Positions 37,571 through 46,826 of a DNA stretch of 64,000 bases are shown here, in pieces. Origin of the DNA: an uncultured Gammaproteobacteria bacterium (GTDB lineage: Bacteria; Pseudomonadota; Gammaproteobacteria; PS1; Pseudothioglobaceae); NCBI GenBank assembly GCA_902512305.1, contig CABXIU010000001.1, forward strand, positions 124,001-188,000, written 5' to 3'. The notes beneath the pieces were generated by a model. That model was not told where the DNA came from. It saw nothing but the letters and a program-made list of their open reading frames with translations, and made no database searches. Position 1 is the stretch's first letter, and each line of letters begins with the position of its first letter. The position numbers were made by a program, and so were the translations under genes.

Positions 37571-38232
37571 TGGACTTCAATCTCTTTTAAAATTGACTGG
37601 GCACATGCCTGCTCCGCCCTTTTAATACTTTTGGCGCTTTTCTCTGATTTAATACTTAACTCATCAACCTGGCAGCTAACATAGAAAACAGCATTATGAT
37701 CTTTGCCTTTGGTTTCTAAGAGCTCATATTTTGGAAGGGAGTATCCCTTCTTTTGAAGCAACTCCTGAAGCTGCGTCTTAAAGTCCTTAAGAGAGTCCTC
37801 TGCGCTTGCTTCGTTTAAAAGCTCACTAAAAAGCGCTAAAGTGATCTTTTTGACAGTTGAATAGTCTGAATCTAGAAAGATTGCGCCTAATATAGCTTCA
37901 AATGTATCCGCAAGAATTGATTCACGCCTAAATCCGCCACTTTTAAGCTCTCCTTGGCCAAGAGACAGGTTTTCAGAAATATCAAGCTTTTTAGCTAAAT
38001 TTGCAAGTGTATTCCCTCTAACCAGGTGAGAGCGAAGTCTTGATAACTGACCTTCGTCAATACCAGGATGACGGCTATAGAGCTCTTCAGAGATAATACT
38101 GCCTAAAATACTATCGCCGAGGAACTCAAGCCGTTCATTATTATTCTTGCTTACACTTCTGTGAGTTAGTGCCTGCTTTAAAAGACTAATGTCGCTAAAC
38201 TGATAAGAGAGATTTTTTTGTAGCTTTTCCAT
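37567..38232 (-). CDS. rnc: Ribonuclease III
   Basis: Cleaves double-stranded RNA in rRNA maturation and mRNA decay. 221 residues (E. coli 226). The signature NERLEFLGDSILG is followed by the second acidic cluster ADTFEAILGAIFLDS; a dsRNA-binding domain spans ~150-220. It lies 3 nt after thyA and overlaps era by 4 nt. Confidence 0.97.
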   Translation of the reverse strand: MEKLQKNLSYQFSDISLLKQALTHRSVSKNNNERLEFLGDSILGSIISEELYSRHPGIDEGQLSRLRSHLVRGNTLANLAKKLDISENLSLGQGELKSGGFRRESILADTFEAILGAIFLDSDYSTVKKITLALFSELLNEASAEDSLKDFKTQLQELLQKKGYSLPKYELLETKGKDHNAVFYVSCQVDELSIKSEKSAKSIKRAEQACAQSILKEIEVQ

Positions 38233-38235
38233 TAA

Positions 38236-39030
38236 TTAAACCGCAACTGGCGCCTTTATAGGGTCATCATGCTTGTAATCAATGAGCTCAAAATCTTCAT
38301 AAGCATAATCAAAAATACTCTTAGGCTTTCTATTTATTGTTAAGGTCGGAAGTTTTTTTGGTGTTCTCTCGAGCTGAGTATCAACTTGAGTAAAGTGATT
38401 TGTGTAAATATGGCAGTCACCCCCACTCCAAACAAAGTCTCCAACCTCTAAATTGCATTGCTGGGCAACCATGTGTGTCAGAAGTGCATAAGAAGCTATA
38501 TTAAAGGGGACTCCTAAAAATATATCTGCACTTCTTTGATAGAGTTGACATGAGAGCTTTCCATCCGCAACATAAAACTGAAAAAGAGCATGACAAGGCT
38601 GAAGAGCCATGCTCTCTAATTCACCTACATTCCAGCTTGAGACAATAATTCTTCTAGAGTCTGGAGAATGATTGATAAGATTCATTGCTTGAGTGATTTG
38701 GTCGATTTCAACACCTTCAGAATTCTTCCATTTTCTCCATTGGGCGCCATAAACCGGGCCTAAATCTCCATTTTCATCAGCCCACTCATTCCAAATATTG
38801 ACCTTGTTATCTTTAAGATACTTAATATTAGTATCACCCATTAAAAACCACAAAAGCTCGTGAACAACTGAAGGGACGTGAACTCTTTTGGTCGTTACTA
38901 TAGGGAATCCATCACTAAGCTTAAAGCGCATTTGATGGCCGAATACACTTTTAGTTCCAGTCCCAGTTCTATCAGTCTTTTCTGTACCAGTATCTCTAAC
39001 AAGCTTTAAAAAATCTAAATATTGCTTCAT
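38236..39030 (-). CDS. thyA: Thymidylate synthase
   Basis: Methylates dUMP to dTMP with methylene-tetrahydrofolate. 264 residues, exactly the E. coli length. The catalytic Cys146 is in [12 protein letters not shown], and the dUMP-binding RRIIVSSWN and [16 protein letters not shown] are intact. It works with the dUTPase at 10752 and GlyA at 52566. It overlaps lgt by 4 nt; the lgt-thyA pairing matches E. coli. Confidence 0.98.
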   Translation of the reverse strand: MKQYLDFLKLVRDTGTEKTDRTGTGTKSVFGHQMRFKLSDGFPIVTTKRVHVPSVVHELLWFLMGDTNIKYLKDNKVNIWNEWADENGDLGPVYGAQWRKWKNSEGVEIDQITQAMNLINHSPDSRRIIVSSWNVGELESMALQPCHALFQFYVADGKLSCQLYQRSADIFLGVPFNIASYALLTHMVAQQCNLEVGDFVWSGGDCHIYTNHFTQVDTQLERTPKKLPTLTINRKPKSIFDYAYEDFELIDYKHDDPIKAPVAV

Positions 39031-39815
39031 GCACTTCCTTTCAAACGATAAGATTTAAATAATAAATATATTCCAATCACAATCATTGGAAAACTCAATA
39101 TTTGGCCCATTGTTAGCCAATCAAATGCGAGGTAGCCAATATGAGAGTCTGGAACCCTAATAAATTCAATTATAAATCTAAAGAAGCCATAAAAAATCAG
39201 GAATAACGCAGAAGTAGCCATAATTGGCGGTTTCTTTTTACTAAACAGCCATAATATGAAAAATAAAACGATTCCTTCTAATAATGCTTCATAAAGCTGA
39301 CTAGGAAATCGATTTTCCCAGAGTCCGCTCTGATCAGGTGCCAAAATGCCCCATGAACTCTCTGTAACTCTTCCCCAAAGCTCACCATTGATATAATTAC
39401 CTATTCTTCCGAATCCAAGCCCTAGAGGGACTAAAGGAGCAATAAAATCAGTAGTTTGGAAAAAAGTAAGCTTGTGTTTTTTATTAAAAGCGAGCATTGC
39501 CAAAAGAACGCCAATGAAGCCTCCATGAAAAGACATTCCACCGTTTTGAAAGTCGAAAAAAGTAAAAGGGTTGGAAATAAAGATAGACCAGTTATAGAAC
39601 AACAAATAACCTAATCTTCCGCCAAGAACAGCGCCTAGGGCACCATAGAAAATAAGATCATCTACATGCTTTATATTCCATAATGGATCAACTTTACAGC
39701 GATACTTAGCGAGCAGATAGGCTGACAAAAAAGCCAGCAGATACATCACACCATACCAATAAATTTTTACAAATCCTAAATCGGCTATTACTGGATCAAT
39801 AACAATGTATTTCAT
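39027..39815 (-). CDS. lgt: Prolipoprotein diacylglyceryl transferase
   Basis: Adds diacylglycerol to the lipobox cysteine of prolipoproteins in the inner membrane. 262 residues (E. coli 291) with seven predicted helices. The Lgt signature [14 protein letters not shown] and the conserved MSFHGGFIG histidine are present. It is first of the seven-gene operon ending with acpS. Substrates encoded in this window include Pal and BamD. Confidence 0.96.
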   Translation of the reverse strand: MKYIVIDPVIADLGFVKIYWYGVMYLLAFLSAYLLAKYRCKVDPLWNIKHVDDLIFYGALGAVLGGRLGYLLFYNWSIFISNPFTFFDFQNGGMSFHGGFIGVLLAMLAFNKKHKLTFFQTTDFIAPLVPLGLGFGRIGNYINGELWGRVTESSWGILAPDQSGLWENRFPSQLYEALLEGIVLFFILWLFSKKKPPIMATSALFLIFYGFFRFIIEFIRVPDSHIGYLAFDWLTMGQILSFPMIVIGIYLLFKSYRLKGSA

Positions 39816-39930
39816 AAATTAAAGATTGTCATTAATTCTAAGATGATGCTAGCTATAGTTAAGGATTAATAAATTATATGCATTATTGATTAATTAATGT
39901 ATCTAACTCAATTTGTTTATCAAACAATTA

Positions 39931-40407
39931 TCAAAAAATATACTTTTTAGGAGAAATGTCTTTTCTTTGATAAAGAGGATGTGCTGGCTGACCAGAATTA
40001 TTGATATTGAGGCACATTGGATTTGAAATTAATTGTAGTACTGCTTGGTCCCTATTCAAAAGATTGCCATTGTTTCCCCAGGCAACTACCACTATTCCAG
40101 CTTCATGCCGGGAATCTACGATGAATTGATTGTTTTCTTGTCCAACTGGAAATTTTGATTTTCTAAGGTCTGATGGAAGAGTTGCTCTAAATGCGAATAA
40201 ATTGAGCATAATTAAACCTCCAAAACTCCATTCATAAGCATAATGCATACATCTTCTTATTGTTGGATCGTCATTGTTCTCATCAGCAGTTGATGGATTC
40301 AGACCGATAAATAATGCAGGTTTTTGACTTAAGTTCCAGGCTCTTGTAAGAGAATATCTATATTTTCTACATGGCGAGAAAACAGCGCTTTTTTTGATAA
40401 TTTGCAC
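39931..40407 (-). CDS. DUF1643 family protein
   Basis: A 158-residue protein fitting DUF1643 throughout: CRKYRYSLTRAW, the GLNPSTADENNDDPTIRRC block and FAFRATLPSDLRK, ending in NSGQPAHPLYQRKD. DUF1643 proteins are often near phage or defence genes and have a uracil-DNA-glycosylase-like appearance in fold predictions, but the activity is not established. No signal peptide. It lies 10 nt after the NUDIX gene, in a group of small accessory genes. Confidence 0.85.
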   Translation of the reverse strand: MQIIKKSAVFSPCRKYRYSLTRAWNLSQKPALFIGLNPSTADENNDDPTIRRCMHYAYEWSFGGLIMLNLFAFRATLPSDLRKSKFPVGQENNQFIVDSRHEAGIVVVAWGNNGNLLNRDQAVLQLISNPMCLNINNSGQPAHPLYQRKDISPKKYIF

Positions 40408-40417
40408 TTAGAATCAA

Positions 40418-40795
40418 CTAAATTAATGAAGTAATATCGCCATCACCTGGCACAAATTCGTAATGACAAAAATCTTCTTTTTTTACCCATTCAATCGCCT
40501 CATGTTCAGACAGAACAATATCTTCATTCAATAGTGAACACATAAAGTAATGCAAAATAATATTGATTTCTGAGTCCTGATATTTTTCTTCTGCAACTTT
40601 ATTGTGAATTTCAATATTTACATTTAATTCTTCAAGTATTTCTCTGGATAATGCCTCTTCAAAGGTTTCGTTGCCTTCAACCTTGCCTCCAGGAAATTCC
40701 CATTTTAAACCCATGTATTTATCTTTATTTCTCTTGGCCAGTAGGTAACAATCATCTTTTTTTATGACTGCAGCAACAACATCGGTAGTTCTCAT
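40418..40795 (-). CDS. NUDIX hydrolase, MutT-like
   Basis: 125 residues with a complete Nudix box GGKVEGNETFEEALSREILEEL and the start VVAAVIKKDDCYLLAKRNKDKYMGLKWEFPGG, as in MutT-type (deoxy)nucleoside-triphosphate pyrophosphohydrolases that clean oxidised nucleotides. The substrate (8-oxo-dGTP or other) is not decided by sequence; it is not next to secA as mutT is in E. coli. Neighbours are DUF1643 and a small secreted protein. Confidence 0.88.
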   Translation of the reverse strand: MRTTDVVAAVIKKDDCYLLAKRNKDKYMGLKWEFPGGKVEGNETFEEALSREILEELNVNIEIHNKVAEEKYQDSEINIILHYFMCSLLNEDIVLSEHEAIEWVKKEDFCHYEFVPGDGDITSLI

Positions 40796-40810
40796 AGGAT
40801 AAGGCTTATA

Positions 40811-41125
40811 TTATTGGTTCAGCAAATCATTCATCAATTCTAGAGAGGTTTCTATTCCTTGGTCTATTGGTCTACATAAAAGCTCTCTTAATATAGGTTC
40901 CACTAACAAACTTACCGCTTTATATGATTCACTTCCTTTGACCAAGTAACCTGCCTCCTCCATATGTCTTTCAAGCTCTTTAGTAATATCTTTGCTTTCA
41001 CAATCTGCTGATTGTAGTCGCTCAACTGTAAGACTAGCAGCAGTTTCTTTGACTGGCGTATCATCAGCATGGCTTGAGCATATGAAGCTTAGTGATAGTA
41101 ATAAGAATAAGGGTAGTTTTTTCAT
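40811..41125 (-). CDS. Small predicted periplasmic protein
   Basis: 104 residues with a clear Sec signal peptide (residues 1-20, cleavage likely after SHA). The mature ~84 residues are helical and acidic with two cysteines (Cys42, Cys84) that could form a disulphide. No family recognised. The start overlaps the end of the GIY-YIG gene by 4 nt and it is 15 nt before the NUDIX gene, so all are probably cotranscribed. Confidence 0.65.
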   Translation of the reverse strand: MKKLPLFLLLSLSFICSSHADDTPVKETAASLTVERLQSADCESKDITKELERHMEEAGYLVKGSESYKAVSLLVEPILRELLCRPIDQGIETSLELMNDLLNQ

Positions 41126-41547
41126 ACTGCTCCATCAAAGTAAACAATAAGCAAAGCCAACAAGACAATAAAGAATGTAAATCTCATAGTTATCTTGAGC
41201 GATTTTTTCTTTGAAGCTGTCTTTAATTCTTCAGAGGTTATATGAAAGACTTCTTCATATTTAATCTTATCTCCCAACTGCTCTCTAATTATATTTATTG
41301 CCTCAGGAACAGTAACCGAGAAGAACTCTTTTTTACCTGAATGTCTTACTTTGCTTAGCTTTTGATGAATTAGTTTCTCTTGCCTTCTGTAATCTGAAGT
41401 TAATGCTTGATATTCTATAACGAATTCTTCGGGTACCCCAGTTGAACTTAAGTCTTTTCTTCTAACAAGAGGATCTTTACTGGTTTGTCCAATCTTCAAT
41501 AAACCCGAATGAGCGGGATTTGACATTATGTAGATGAAGCCTAGCAT
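41122..41547 (-). CDS. GIY-YIG (T5orf172-type) nuclease-like protein with C-terminal membrane helix
   Basis: About 141 residues from the ATG at 41547 (a TTG six codons earlier is also open). Residues ~3-95 match the T5orf172/Mug113 branch of GIY-YIG: LGFIYIMSNPAHSGLLKIGQTSK, then RRKDLSSTGVPEEFVIEY, the RQEKLIHQKL helix and a GKKEFF end. A hydrophobic helix (TFFIVLLALLIVYF) closes the chain, so the nuclease-like domain may be tethered to the inner membrane. Function unknown. It lies directly beside the tRNA-Arg gene. Confidence 0.75.
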   Translation of the reverse strand: MLGFIYIMSNPAHSGLLKIGQTSKDPLVRRKDLSSTGVPEEFVIEYQALTSDYRRQEKLIHQKLSKVRHSGKKEFFSVTVPEAINIIREQLGDKIKYEEVFHITSEELKTASKKKSLKITMRFTFFIVLLALLIVYFDGAV

Positions 41548-41598
41548 ATTAGAATTATAATTCAAATGGAAGAAAGCTTCTTAAAAGGTTGTTAGGGT

Positions 41599-41675
41599 TG
41601 GTGCGCTCGAGGTGATTCGAACACCCGACATTCGGCTTCGGAGGCCGACACTCTATCCAGCTGAGCTACGAGCGC
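41599..41675 (-). tRNA. tRNA-Arg (anticodon CCG)
   Basis: Read on the minus strand, a full cloverleaf: acceptor GCGCTCG/CGAGCGC, D-stem GCTC/GAGT, anticodon stem TCGGC/GCCGA with loop CTCCGAA (anticodon CCG), 5-nt variable loop, T-arm with TTCGAAT, discriminator A and an encoded CCA. It decodes CGG. Confidence 0.97.
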
Positions 41676-41769
41676 AATGATTAGTTAATACGCCGCAGAG
41701 ATACTGATAGCAATGGGTTTCTTTTTATTTTAAATACTATATTCATATTAAATGCATTGCAGATTATAA

Positions 41770-42564
41770 CTAATTTACATTAAATTGGATAATCAGCTCC
41801 CTATCAAATAATACTTTGTCTGAAGGTAGTGGAAGGGGTGATGATTTGAATACCGCCCTTCTAATTGAGTTTCCAAATGCTTGAGCTTTGCTTTTAGACA
41901 TCCCTTGATTTTCGTTATTACCAGCCCTGCATTCTAGAATTTTTACAGCCTCTACAGCGCCATTAGTAGCTTGTTTAATCAAAACATCACAATTCCAATC
42001 ATCTTTTGCTTCATCATAACTCCAAAAGGTTTTAATTTTTTCCTGAACACTCTGCAAATAGGCAGATCTTATAATTTTTAGTTCTGGGGAAATTTCTTTT
42101 TCTTCAAGTTTTTTTACGTATTCCTTTTTCTTTTTATCTAGAGCTTGATTGTTTTTTGTTAGCTTTTGAATGCGCACACTTTGTTCTTCAGAACTAAGTT
42201 TAGACATTTGGCAGATAAAACTTAATAAAATTTCAAAACCAGTATTTGGCTCATAGTATTCCCATGCGCCATTGATATCTCTTTCGACACCCTCTCCCTC
42301 GCCCATAGGCAGGGAAAATCTAACTCTTTTTGTGACTCTAAATCCTTTTAAGTTGCAATCACCTTGAGCATATGTTGTTTCACTCCCCTTATCCCAAGTA
42401 TCTAAATACCACCAATTGATATATCCGTCTTTCTCTATTAGAGTTGTAAAGTCGATGTATAGGGAAGCATTATCGCCAGGGAGTATCTTTGTCCACTCAC
42501 CGTATGAATTAATAGAAAACATCAAAGAAAATATTATTATTGTTAGTTTTTTCATAGTCTTCAT
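41770..42564 (-). CDS. Secreted protein with adhesin-E-like N-domain and TolA-like C-domain
   Basis: 264 residues. A signal peptide (to about residue 22) precedes a ~95-residue beta domain (EWTKILPGDNASLYIDFTTLIEKDG with Trp-rich YINWWYLDTW) like the surface-adhesin-E family, having Cys70 and Cys118. A charged coiled coil (~123-160) then leads to ~100 residues that fit the TolA C-terminal domain: RSAYLQSVQEKIKTFW, DWNCDVLIKQATNGAVEAVKI with Cys192/Cys212 at the TolA disulphide positions, and SPLPLPSD. There is no TolA-type inner-membrane anchor beyond the cleavable signal. Function unknown; it overlaps the nuclease gene upstream by 4 nt. Confidence 0.7.
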   Translation of the reverse strand: MKTMKKLTIIIFSLMFSINSYGEWTKILPGDNASLYIDFTTLIEKDGYINWWYLDTWDKGSETTYAQGDCNLKGFRVTKRVRFSLPMGEGEGVERDINGAWEYYEPNTGFEILLSFICQMSKLSSEEQSVRIQKLTKNNQALDKKKKEYVKKLEEKEISPELKIIRSAYLQSVQEKIKTFWSYDEAKDDWNCDVLIKQATNGAVEAVKILECRAGNNENQGMSKSKAQAFGNSIRRAVFKSSPLPLPSDKVLFDRELIIQFNVN

Positions 42565-42989
42565 TTACACCAACTCGACTTTTTCCCGCCGTTATATTTG
42601 TAGGCTAAACCATGATCAAGGAGCTCCTGTTCCAAGCTCACACCATCAATTAGGACTCTCGCAACCACTCTAAAGTATTTACCTCTCTCTATCTTAGTTA
42701 GTTTAATTTCTTTAGCGTTAGCCAATTTATTCCTTACAAAATCTCTAGCTTTAAGGGCTAAATCTTTCTCATATTGGCATTTTCCTTGTATCTCTGGGGT
42801 ATCTACTCCATTGAGCCTAATGGCAATGTTTTTACCCACAATAGGAGGCAAAGAGTCTATATTTACTCTAAAAGTATCTCCATCGTAGACGCTGATTACA
42901 TTTGATACCACTACAGTGCCATATTGAGTACCAGCTTGAATCGGAAAAATTCCAAAAAAAAGTAAAAGTATTAAGAAAAAAAATTTCAT
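42561..42989 (-). CDS. Secreted thermonuclease-like (SNase fold) protein
   Basis: 142 residues: signal peptide (~1-19, ending IQA) and one staphylococcal-nuclease domain. Visible active-site elements are VYDGDTFRV (Ca-binding Asp), IRLNGVDTPEI (Arg) and a KYFRVVARVLIDG segment corresponding to the second catalytic Arg; the usual KYGR is KYFR here. C-terminal Cys in SSWCK and an internal CQYEK may form a disulphide. Likely an exported nuclease for DNA or RNA use or turnover. It is divergent from ctpA and cotranscribed with the TolA-like gene. Confidence 0.88.
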   Translation of the reverse strand: MKFFFLILLLFFGIFPIQAGTQYGTVVVSNVISVYDGDTFRVNIDSLPPIVGKNIAIRLNGVDTPEIQGKCQYEKDLALKARDFVRNKLANAKEIKLTKIERGKYFRVVARVLIDGVSLEQELLDHGLAYKYNGGKKSSWCK

Positions 42990-43134
42990 AATTAAATGCC
43001 AATATTTGCTATCATTTTAGCTGTGTGTTGAAAAGTTACAATGCTCTTCATAAAAACTATATTATTTCTTCATAAATAATAAATAATATACTTAGTACAA
43101 TGCCATTTTTTTTAAAGAACTTATCTGTATTCAA

Positions 43135-44508
43135 ATGATTAATTTAAAGCCTTCTCTTAAAACCTTTTTTCTAGTCTTAAGTACCCTATTGTTCTTATCT
43201 AATCCATCCTTGGCAGATGATGAGAATTACTCCCCTCTTGACTCACCCTCTTTTTTCGAAGGCTTAAATACTTTTACTGCTGTTTTCTCACAGATCAAAC
43301 AGCAATATGTTGATGAAGTTGATGATGAGACTTTATTTAATAACGCCATAAGGGGTTTAATTGAAGGACTAGATCCGCATTCTAGCTTGCTTGAGCCGGT
43401 TGATCAATCCAAGGTTAGCGAAAGCACATCGGGCCAATTTGGTGGCCTTGGCATTGTTATTGGAACTAAAGGTGATTTTATCGAAGTTGTTTCTCCAATT
43501 GACGATACTCCGGCCTATCGAGCTGGCCTTAAGGCGGGTGATATTATTTTGCAAATTGGTGACCAAAATGTCAATCAGATCAACCTTGAAGAGGGAGTCA
43601 AACTTATGAGAGGCGCCCCAGGTACTAGCATAAAGCTAACTATTGGTCGTCCAGATGTCGCCCCATTCGTTGTCGAAATAACTCGTGAAATTATAACTAT
43701 TACATCCGCCAAGGGTTTGCTGATAGATGATGGTATTGGTTATTTGAGAATCGCTCAATTCCAAAGACCGACTGCCGAAGTGGTTGAAGATATTATTGCT
43801 GACCTCGTAGAGAAAAATGAGGGAAATCTTGATTCCTTGATTATTGATTTAAGAAATAATCCTGGGGGGCTTTTAGACTCCTCTATAGATATCGCAAACT
43901 TATTCATCGATGAGCCTGGAATAGTCGTTTATACAGAAGGAAGAACACCGAGTGCAAACATATCCTTCCCAACAAAACGTGGTGATATTTTGAATGGTGC
44001 GCCGATTGTAGTACTTATGAATGTAGGTTCTGCATCTGCCTCTGAGATTGTAGCTGGCGCTCTTCAAGACCACAAACGAGCAATTATCATGGGAGAAGAG
44101 TCATTTGGTAAAGGCTCTGTCCAGTCCATGATGGCACTGGAGGATGGCTATGGCCTTAAACTCACCACAGCGCGATACTTTACGCCATCTGGGAGATCTA
44201 TTCAGGCTAAGGGAATATCCCCAGATATCGAACTAGATAATACTTCTTGGAAAAATGATGAAGAGGAAGAAGACTCAATAGACTTTAGTTCTCAAGAAAA
44301 AGACCTTAAAAACTCATTAATAGCTCAAGATGAAGACGAGGTAGCTCCAGAAGATCCAACAGAAATGAGTCCTGAAGAGATTCTAAAGTCACAAGATGAA
44401 ATTACTGATGCTCGAGATCAAGAATTCATAGACCTCCTTCTGGGAGATTACTATGTGCATGAAGCGGTAAATGTATTGAAAGCTTTAAAAATCTATCAAA
44501 AAGAATAA
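43135..44508 (+). CDS. ctpA: C-terminal processing peptidase (S41)
   Basis: Periplasmic serine protease of 457 residues with signal peptide (1-27, ending LADD). A PDZ domain (~100-175, GGLGIVIG) precedes the S41 domain, with predicted Ser301 in GSASASEIVAGAL and Lys326 in FGKGSVQ (25 apart, Gln330 following), as in CtpA enzymes. The C-terminal ~75 residues are acidic. Such peptidases trim envelope proteins and peptidoglycan hydrolases. It is monocistronic and faces lepB. Confidence 0.95.
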   Translation: MINLKPSLKTFFLVLSTLLFLSNPSLADDENYSPLDSPSFFEGLNTFTAVFSQIKQQYVDEVDDETLFNNAIRGLIEGLDPHSSLLEPVDQSKVSESTSGQFGGLGIVIGTKGDFIEVVSPIDDTPAYRAGLKAGDIILQIGDQNVNQINLEEGVKLMRGAPGTSIKLTIGRPDVAPFVVEITREIITITSAKGLLIDDGIGYLRIAQFQRPTAEVVEDIIADLVEKNEGNLDSLIIDLRNNPGGLLDSSIDIANLFIDEPGIVVYTEGRTPSANISFPTKRGDILNGAPIVVLMNVGSASASEIVAGALQDHKRAIIMGEESFGKGSVQSMMALEDGYGLKLTTARYFTPSGRSIQAKGISPDIELDNTSWKNDEEEEDSIDFSSQEKDLKNSLIAQDEDEVAPEDPTEMSPEEILKSQDEITDARDQEFIDLLLGDYYVHEAVNVLKALKIYQKE

Positions 44509-44515
44509 TTGATAG

Positions 44516-44540
44516 GCTTACTAATTATTAATTAGTAAGC
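44516..44540. terminator. Hairpin between convergent ctpA and lepB
   Basis: A perfect 11-bp stem (GCTTACTAATT/AATTAGTAAGC) with 3-nt loop in the 41-bp convergent gap. It lacks a long T-tract on either side, so it may be a bidirectional stop or mRNA 3'-end stabiliser rather than a textbook terminator. Confidence 0.5.
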
Positions 44541-44549
44541 GTTAAGGAT

Positions 44550-45464
44550 CTAGTTGAATCCACCAATTCTGCTGAATTGCATTGTGTTGTAATTCCAGTC
44601 CCAGTGCATCCAGATGCCTATCGCCCTTCCAATAATATATTCCTCAGGAACAAAACCCCAAAATCTTGAGTCACTACTATGAGATCGATTATCCCCCATA
44701 ACAAAATAATGGCCATCTGGAATCGTAATCTCAGGGATTTTTTTAGATTGAGTGTTCGGGTTAAGAAGTATTTCATGTGGCAATGAATTAATGAATTCTT
44801 GGACTAACTTATAGTTATTCATCAATTGACCAGAATCAACCCCTTTATAGGGTCCAATATTCTTTATATCTGATACTTTTCCATTAATGATCAGTTGATC
44901 TTCACTATAAGAAATAACGTCTCCTGGGGTCGCTACAACGCGTTTAATAAAATCCACCCCTGAGTAACCTGGATTCTTTTCATAGTTAGGATATCTGAAG
45001 ACTATAACGTCACCTCTATTTGGTTTAGAAAATTCAACTAACTTAGTGTTCGTAATGGGCAGTCTGAAGCCATAATCAAACTTATTAACCACGATAAAGT
45101 CACCCGTCAAAAGTGTTGGCATCATGGAGTTAGATGGGACACGAAAAGGTTCAAATATAAACCCCCTAAAAACAAAAACCAAAAGTAAAACAGGAAAAAG
45201 TTCAATTGACCATTGAACAATTTTGGGCCTATGACTATATTTTTCAGACTTGGAAAACTTTAAAAATATTAAAAAATAAGCAATTTTCCCAATTTTTGAT
45301 TTTTCTTGAGTAGCTTCAGTGGTTGATTTTTCAGTTTCTTTTGATAGAAACAGGTCAACTAAAACAACCACAATAGCGAGGATCATAGCGATAAAGAGCC
45401 AAGAGAGGACGTCCCAAGCAAAGAATGGCTCTGCATTTTTTAATACTGCTTCGTATATAGACAT
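44550..45464 (-). CDS. lepB: Signal peptidase I
   Basis: Removes Sec/Tat signal peptides. 304 residues (E. coli 324): two N-terminal membrane helices (~20-40 and ~83-102) with a polar cytosolic loop between, then the periplasmic catalytic domain with Ser113 (VPSNSMMPTL), Lys174 (DFIKRVVATPGD) and the GDNRSHSSDSRFWG box. In E. coli lepB is next to rnc; here it is separate, upstream of nothing in the rnc operon and 50 bp downstream of aroA. Confidence 0.96.
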   Translation of the reverse strand: MSIYEAVLKNAEPFFAWDVLSWLFIAMILAIVVVLVDLFLSKETEKSTTEATQEKSKIGKIAYFLIFLKFSKSEKYSHRPKIVQWSIELFPVLLLVFVFRGFIFEPFRVPSNSMMPTLLTGDFIVVNKFDYGFRLPITNTKLVEFSKPNRGDVIVFRYPNYEKNPGYSGVDFIKRVVATPGDVISYSEDQLIINGKVSDIKNIGPYKGVDSGQLMNNYKLVQEFINSLPHEILLNPNTQSKKIPEITIPDGHYFVMGDNRSHSSDSRFWGFVPEEYIIGRAIGIWMHWDWNYNTMQFSRIGGFN

Positions 45465-45513
45465 AGAATAGAGTTTTTTATAAAGGGCGTATTATAACAA
45501 TCTGGTGCTTGCG

Positions 45514-46818
45514 CTATGCAACTTCCTTAATGCTCATTCCTATCGAATTAGCTAACTCAACAAAATTTGGGAACGACGTTTTAACATTATCGACGCCTTC
45601 GATTTCAATGTTAAATTTTGACCTTACAGAAGCAATTGCAAAGGCCATTGAGATTCGATGATCATGATGTGATTTGATTAAAGAGGTTTGTTCTTTGAAT
45701 TGTCCACCTTTGATTTTAATACCATCTTCTAAAACTTCATTCTCAATCCCTAAAGACGTTAAACCATCAGCCATCACTTGTATTCTGTCTGACTCTTTAA
45801 CTCTTAGCTCTTTTGCACCTGTAAGAACAGTTTCTCCCTGGGCGCAACTTGCAGCAATAAACAAGACAGGAAACTCGTCAATTGCAATTGGAACTAGATT
45901 TTTTGGAATTTGAATTCCTTTAAGTCTAGAGGAATAGACTTTGATATCGGCAATCAATTCTCCAGCCTGAAGCCTTTCATTAGTTAATTCAATCTTACCG
46001 CCCATCAATTTGAGAATATCAATGACACCAGTCCTAGTTGAATTAATATTTACTGCTTTTAGGACGATATTTGAGTTTTCTGAGATACACGCTGCAACCA
46101 TAAAAAATGCTGCAGATGAAATATCACTCGGAACTTCGATTTCGCAAGCTTGTAGGGAACCACCACCTTGAATTGATATCGTATTGTGTGATGAATCAAC
46201 ATCATAACCAAAGCCTCTCAGCATTCTCTCAGTATGGTCTCGAGACACACCATTTTCAATAACAGTGGTTTTGCCCTCACTGTATAAGCCAGCCAACAAC
46301 ACACAAGACTTAATTTGAGCCGATGCAACAGGTAAAGTATATTCTATGGCCGACAATTGATTTCCACCTTTAATTGAAAGAGGAGGTTTTGAGTCAACGC
46401 CAGATATATCTGCACCCATTTGACGAAGTGGCTCAATTACCCTGCCCATAGGCCTTTTTGAAAGTGATTCATCGCCACACAGCTCTGAGTCAAAGCTTTG
46501 AGCACTAAGAAGGCCAGACATCAGGCGCATTGAAGTTCCTGAATTTCCAAGGTTTAGAGGGCTAGTAGCTGCCTTTAGTCCATGCATACCGACACCGTTA
46601 ATAACAACATTAGAGCCATTTCTCTCAATTTTGACGCCCATACTCTTAAAAGCATTCAATGTAGCTAAACTATCTTCTCCCTCTAAAAAGCCTGAAACCT
46701 TTGTAATTCCATGACTAATTGAGCCAAGAATGATTGATCGGTGTGAGATTGATTTATCTCCAGGAACTTTAATAGAGCCACTTAAAGTCGCACAATTCGA
46801 AGTGATGAAGTTTGACAT
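45514..46818 (-). CDS. aroA: 3-phosphoshikimate 1-carboxyvinyltransferase
   Basis: EPSP synthase of the shikimate pathway; 434 residues. Motifs: GDKSISHRSI near residue 19, LGNSGTSMRLM, VASAQIKSCVLLAG, and the C-terminal KSHHDHRISMAFAIA. The GNSGTS form with following MRL is the class II-like or Bacillus/alphaproteobacterial type rather than the E. coli GNAGTA, so the enzyme belongs to the class with lower glyphosate sensitivity by family knowledge. It is last of pheA-hisC-tyrA-aroA. Confidence 0.95.
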   Translation of the reverse strand: MSNFITSNCATLSGSIKVPGDKSISHRSIILGSISHGITKVSGFLEGEDSLATLNAFKSMGVKIERNGSNVVINGVGMHGLKAATSPLNLGNSGTSMRLMSGLLSAQSFDSELCGDESLSKRPMGRVIEPLRQMGADISGVDSKPPLSIKGGNQLSAIEYTLPVASAQIKSCVLLAGLYSEGKTTVIENGVSRDHTERMLRGFGYDVDSSHNTISIQGGGSLQACEIEVPSDISSAAFFMVAACISENSNIVLKAVNINSTRTGVIDILKLMGGKIELTNERLQAGELIADIKVYSSRLKGIQIPKNLVPIAIDEFPVLFIAASCAQGETVLTGAKELRVKESDRIQVMADGLTSLGIENEVLEDGIKIKGGQFKEQTSLIKSHHDHRISMAFAIASVRSKFNIEIEGVDNVKTSFPNFVELANSIGMSIKEVA

Positions 46819-46826
46819 CGGTTAAT

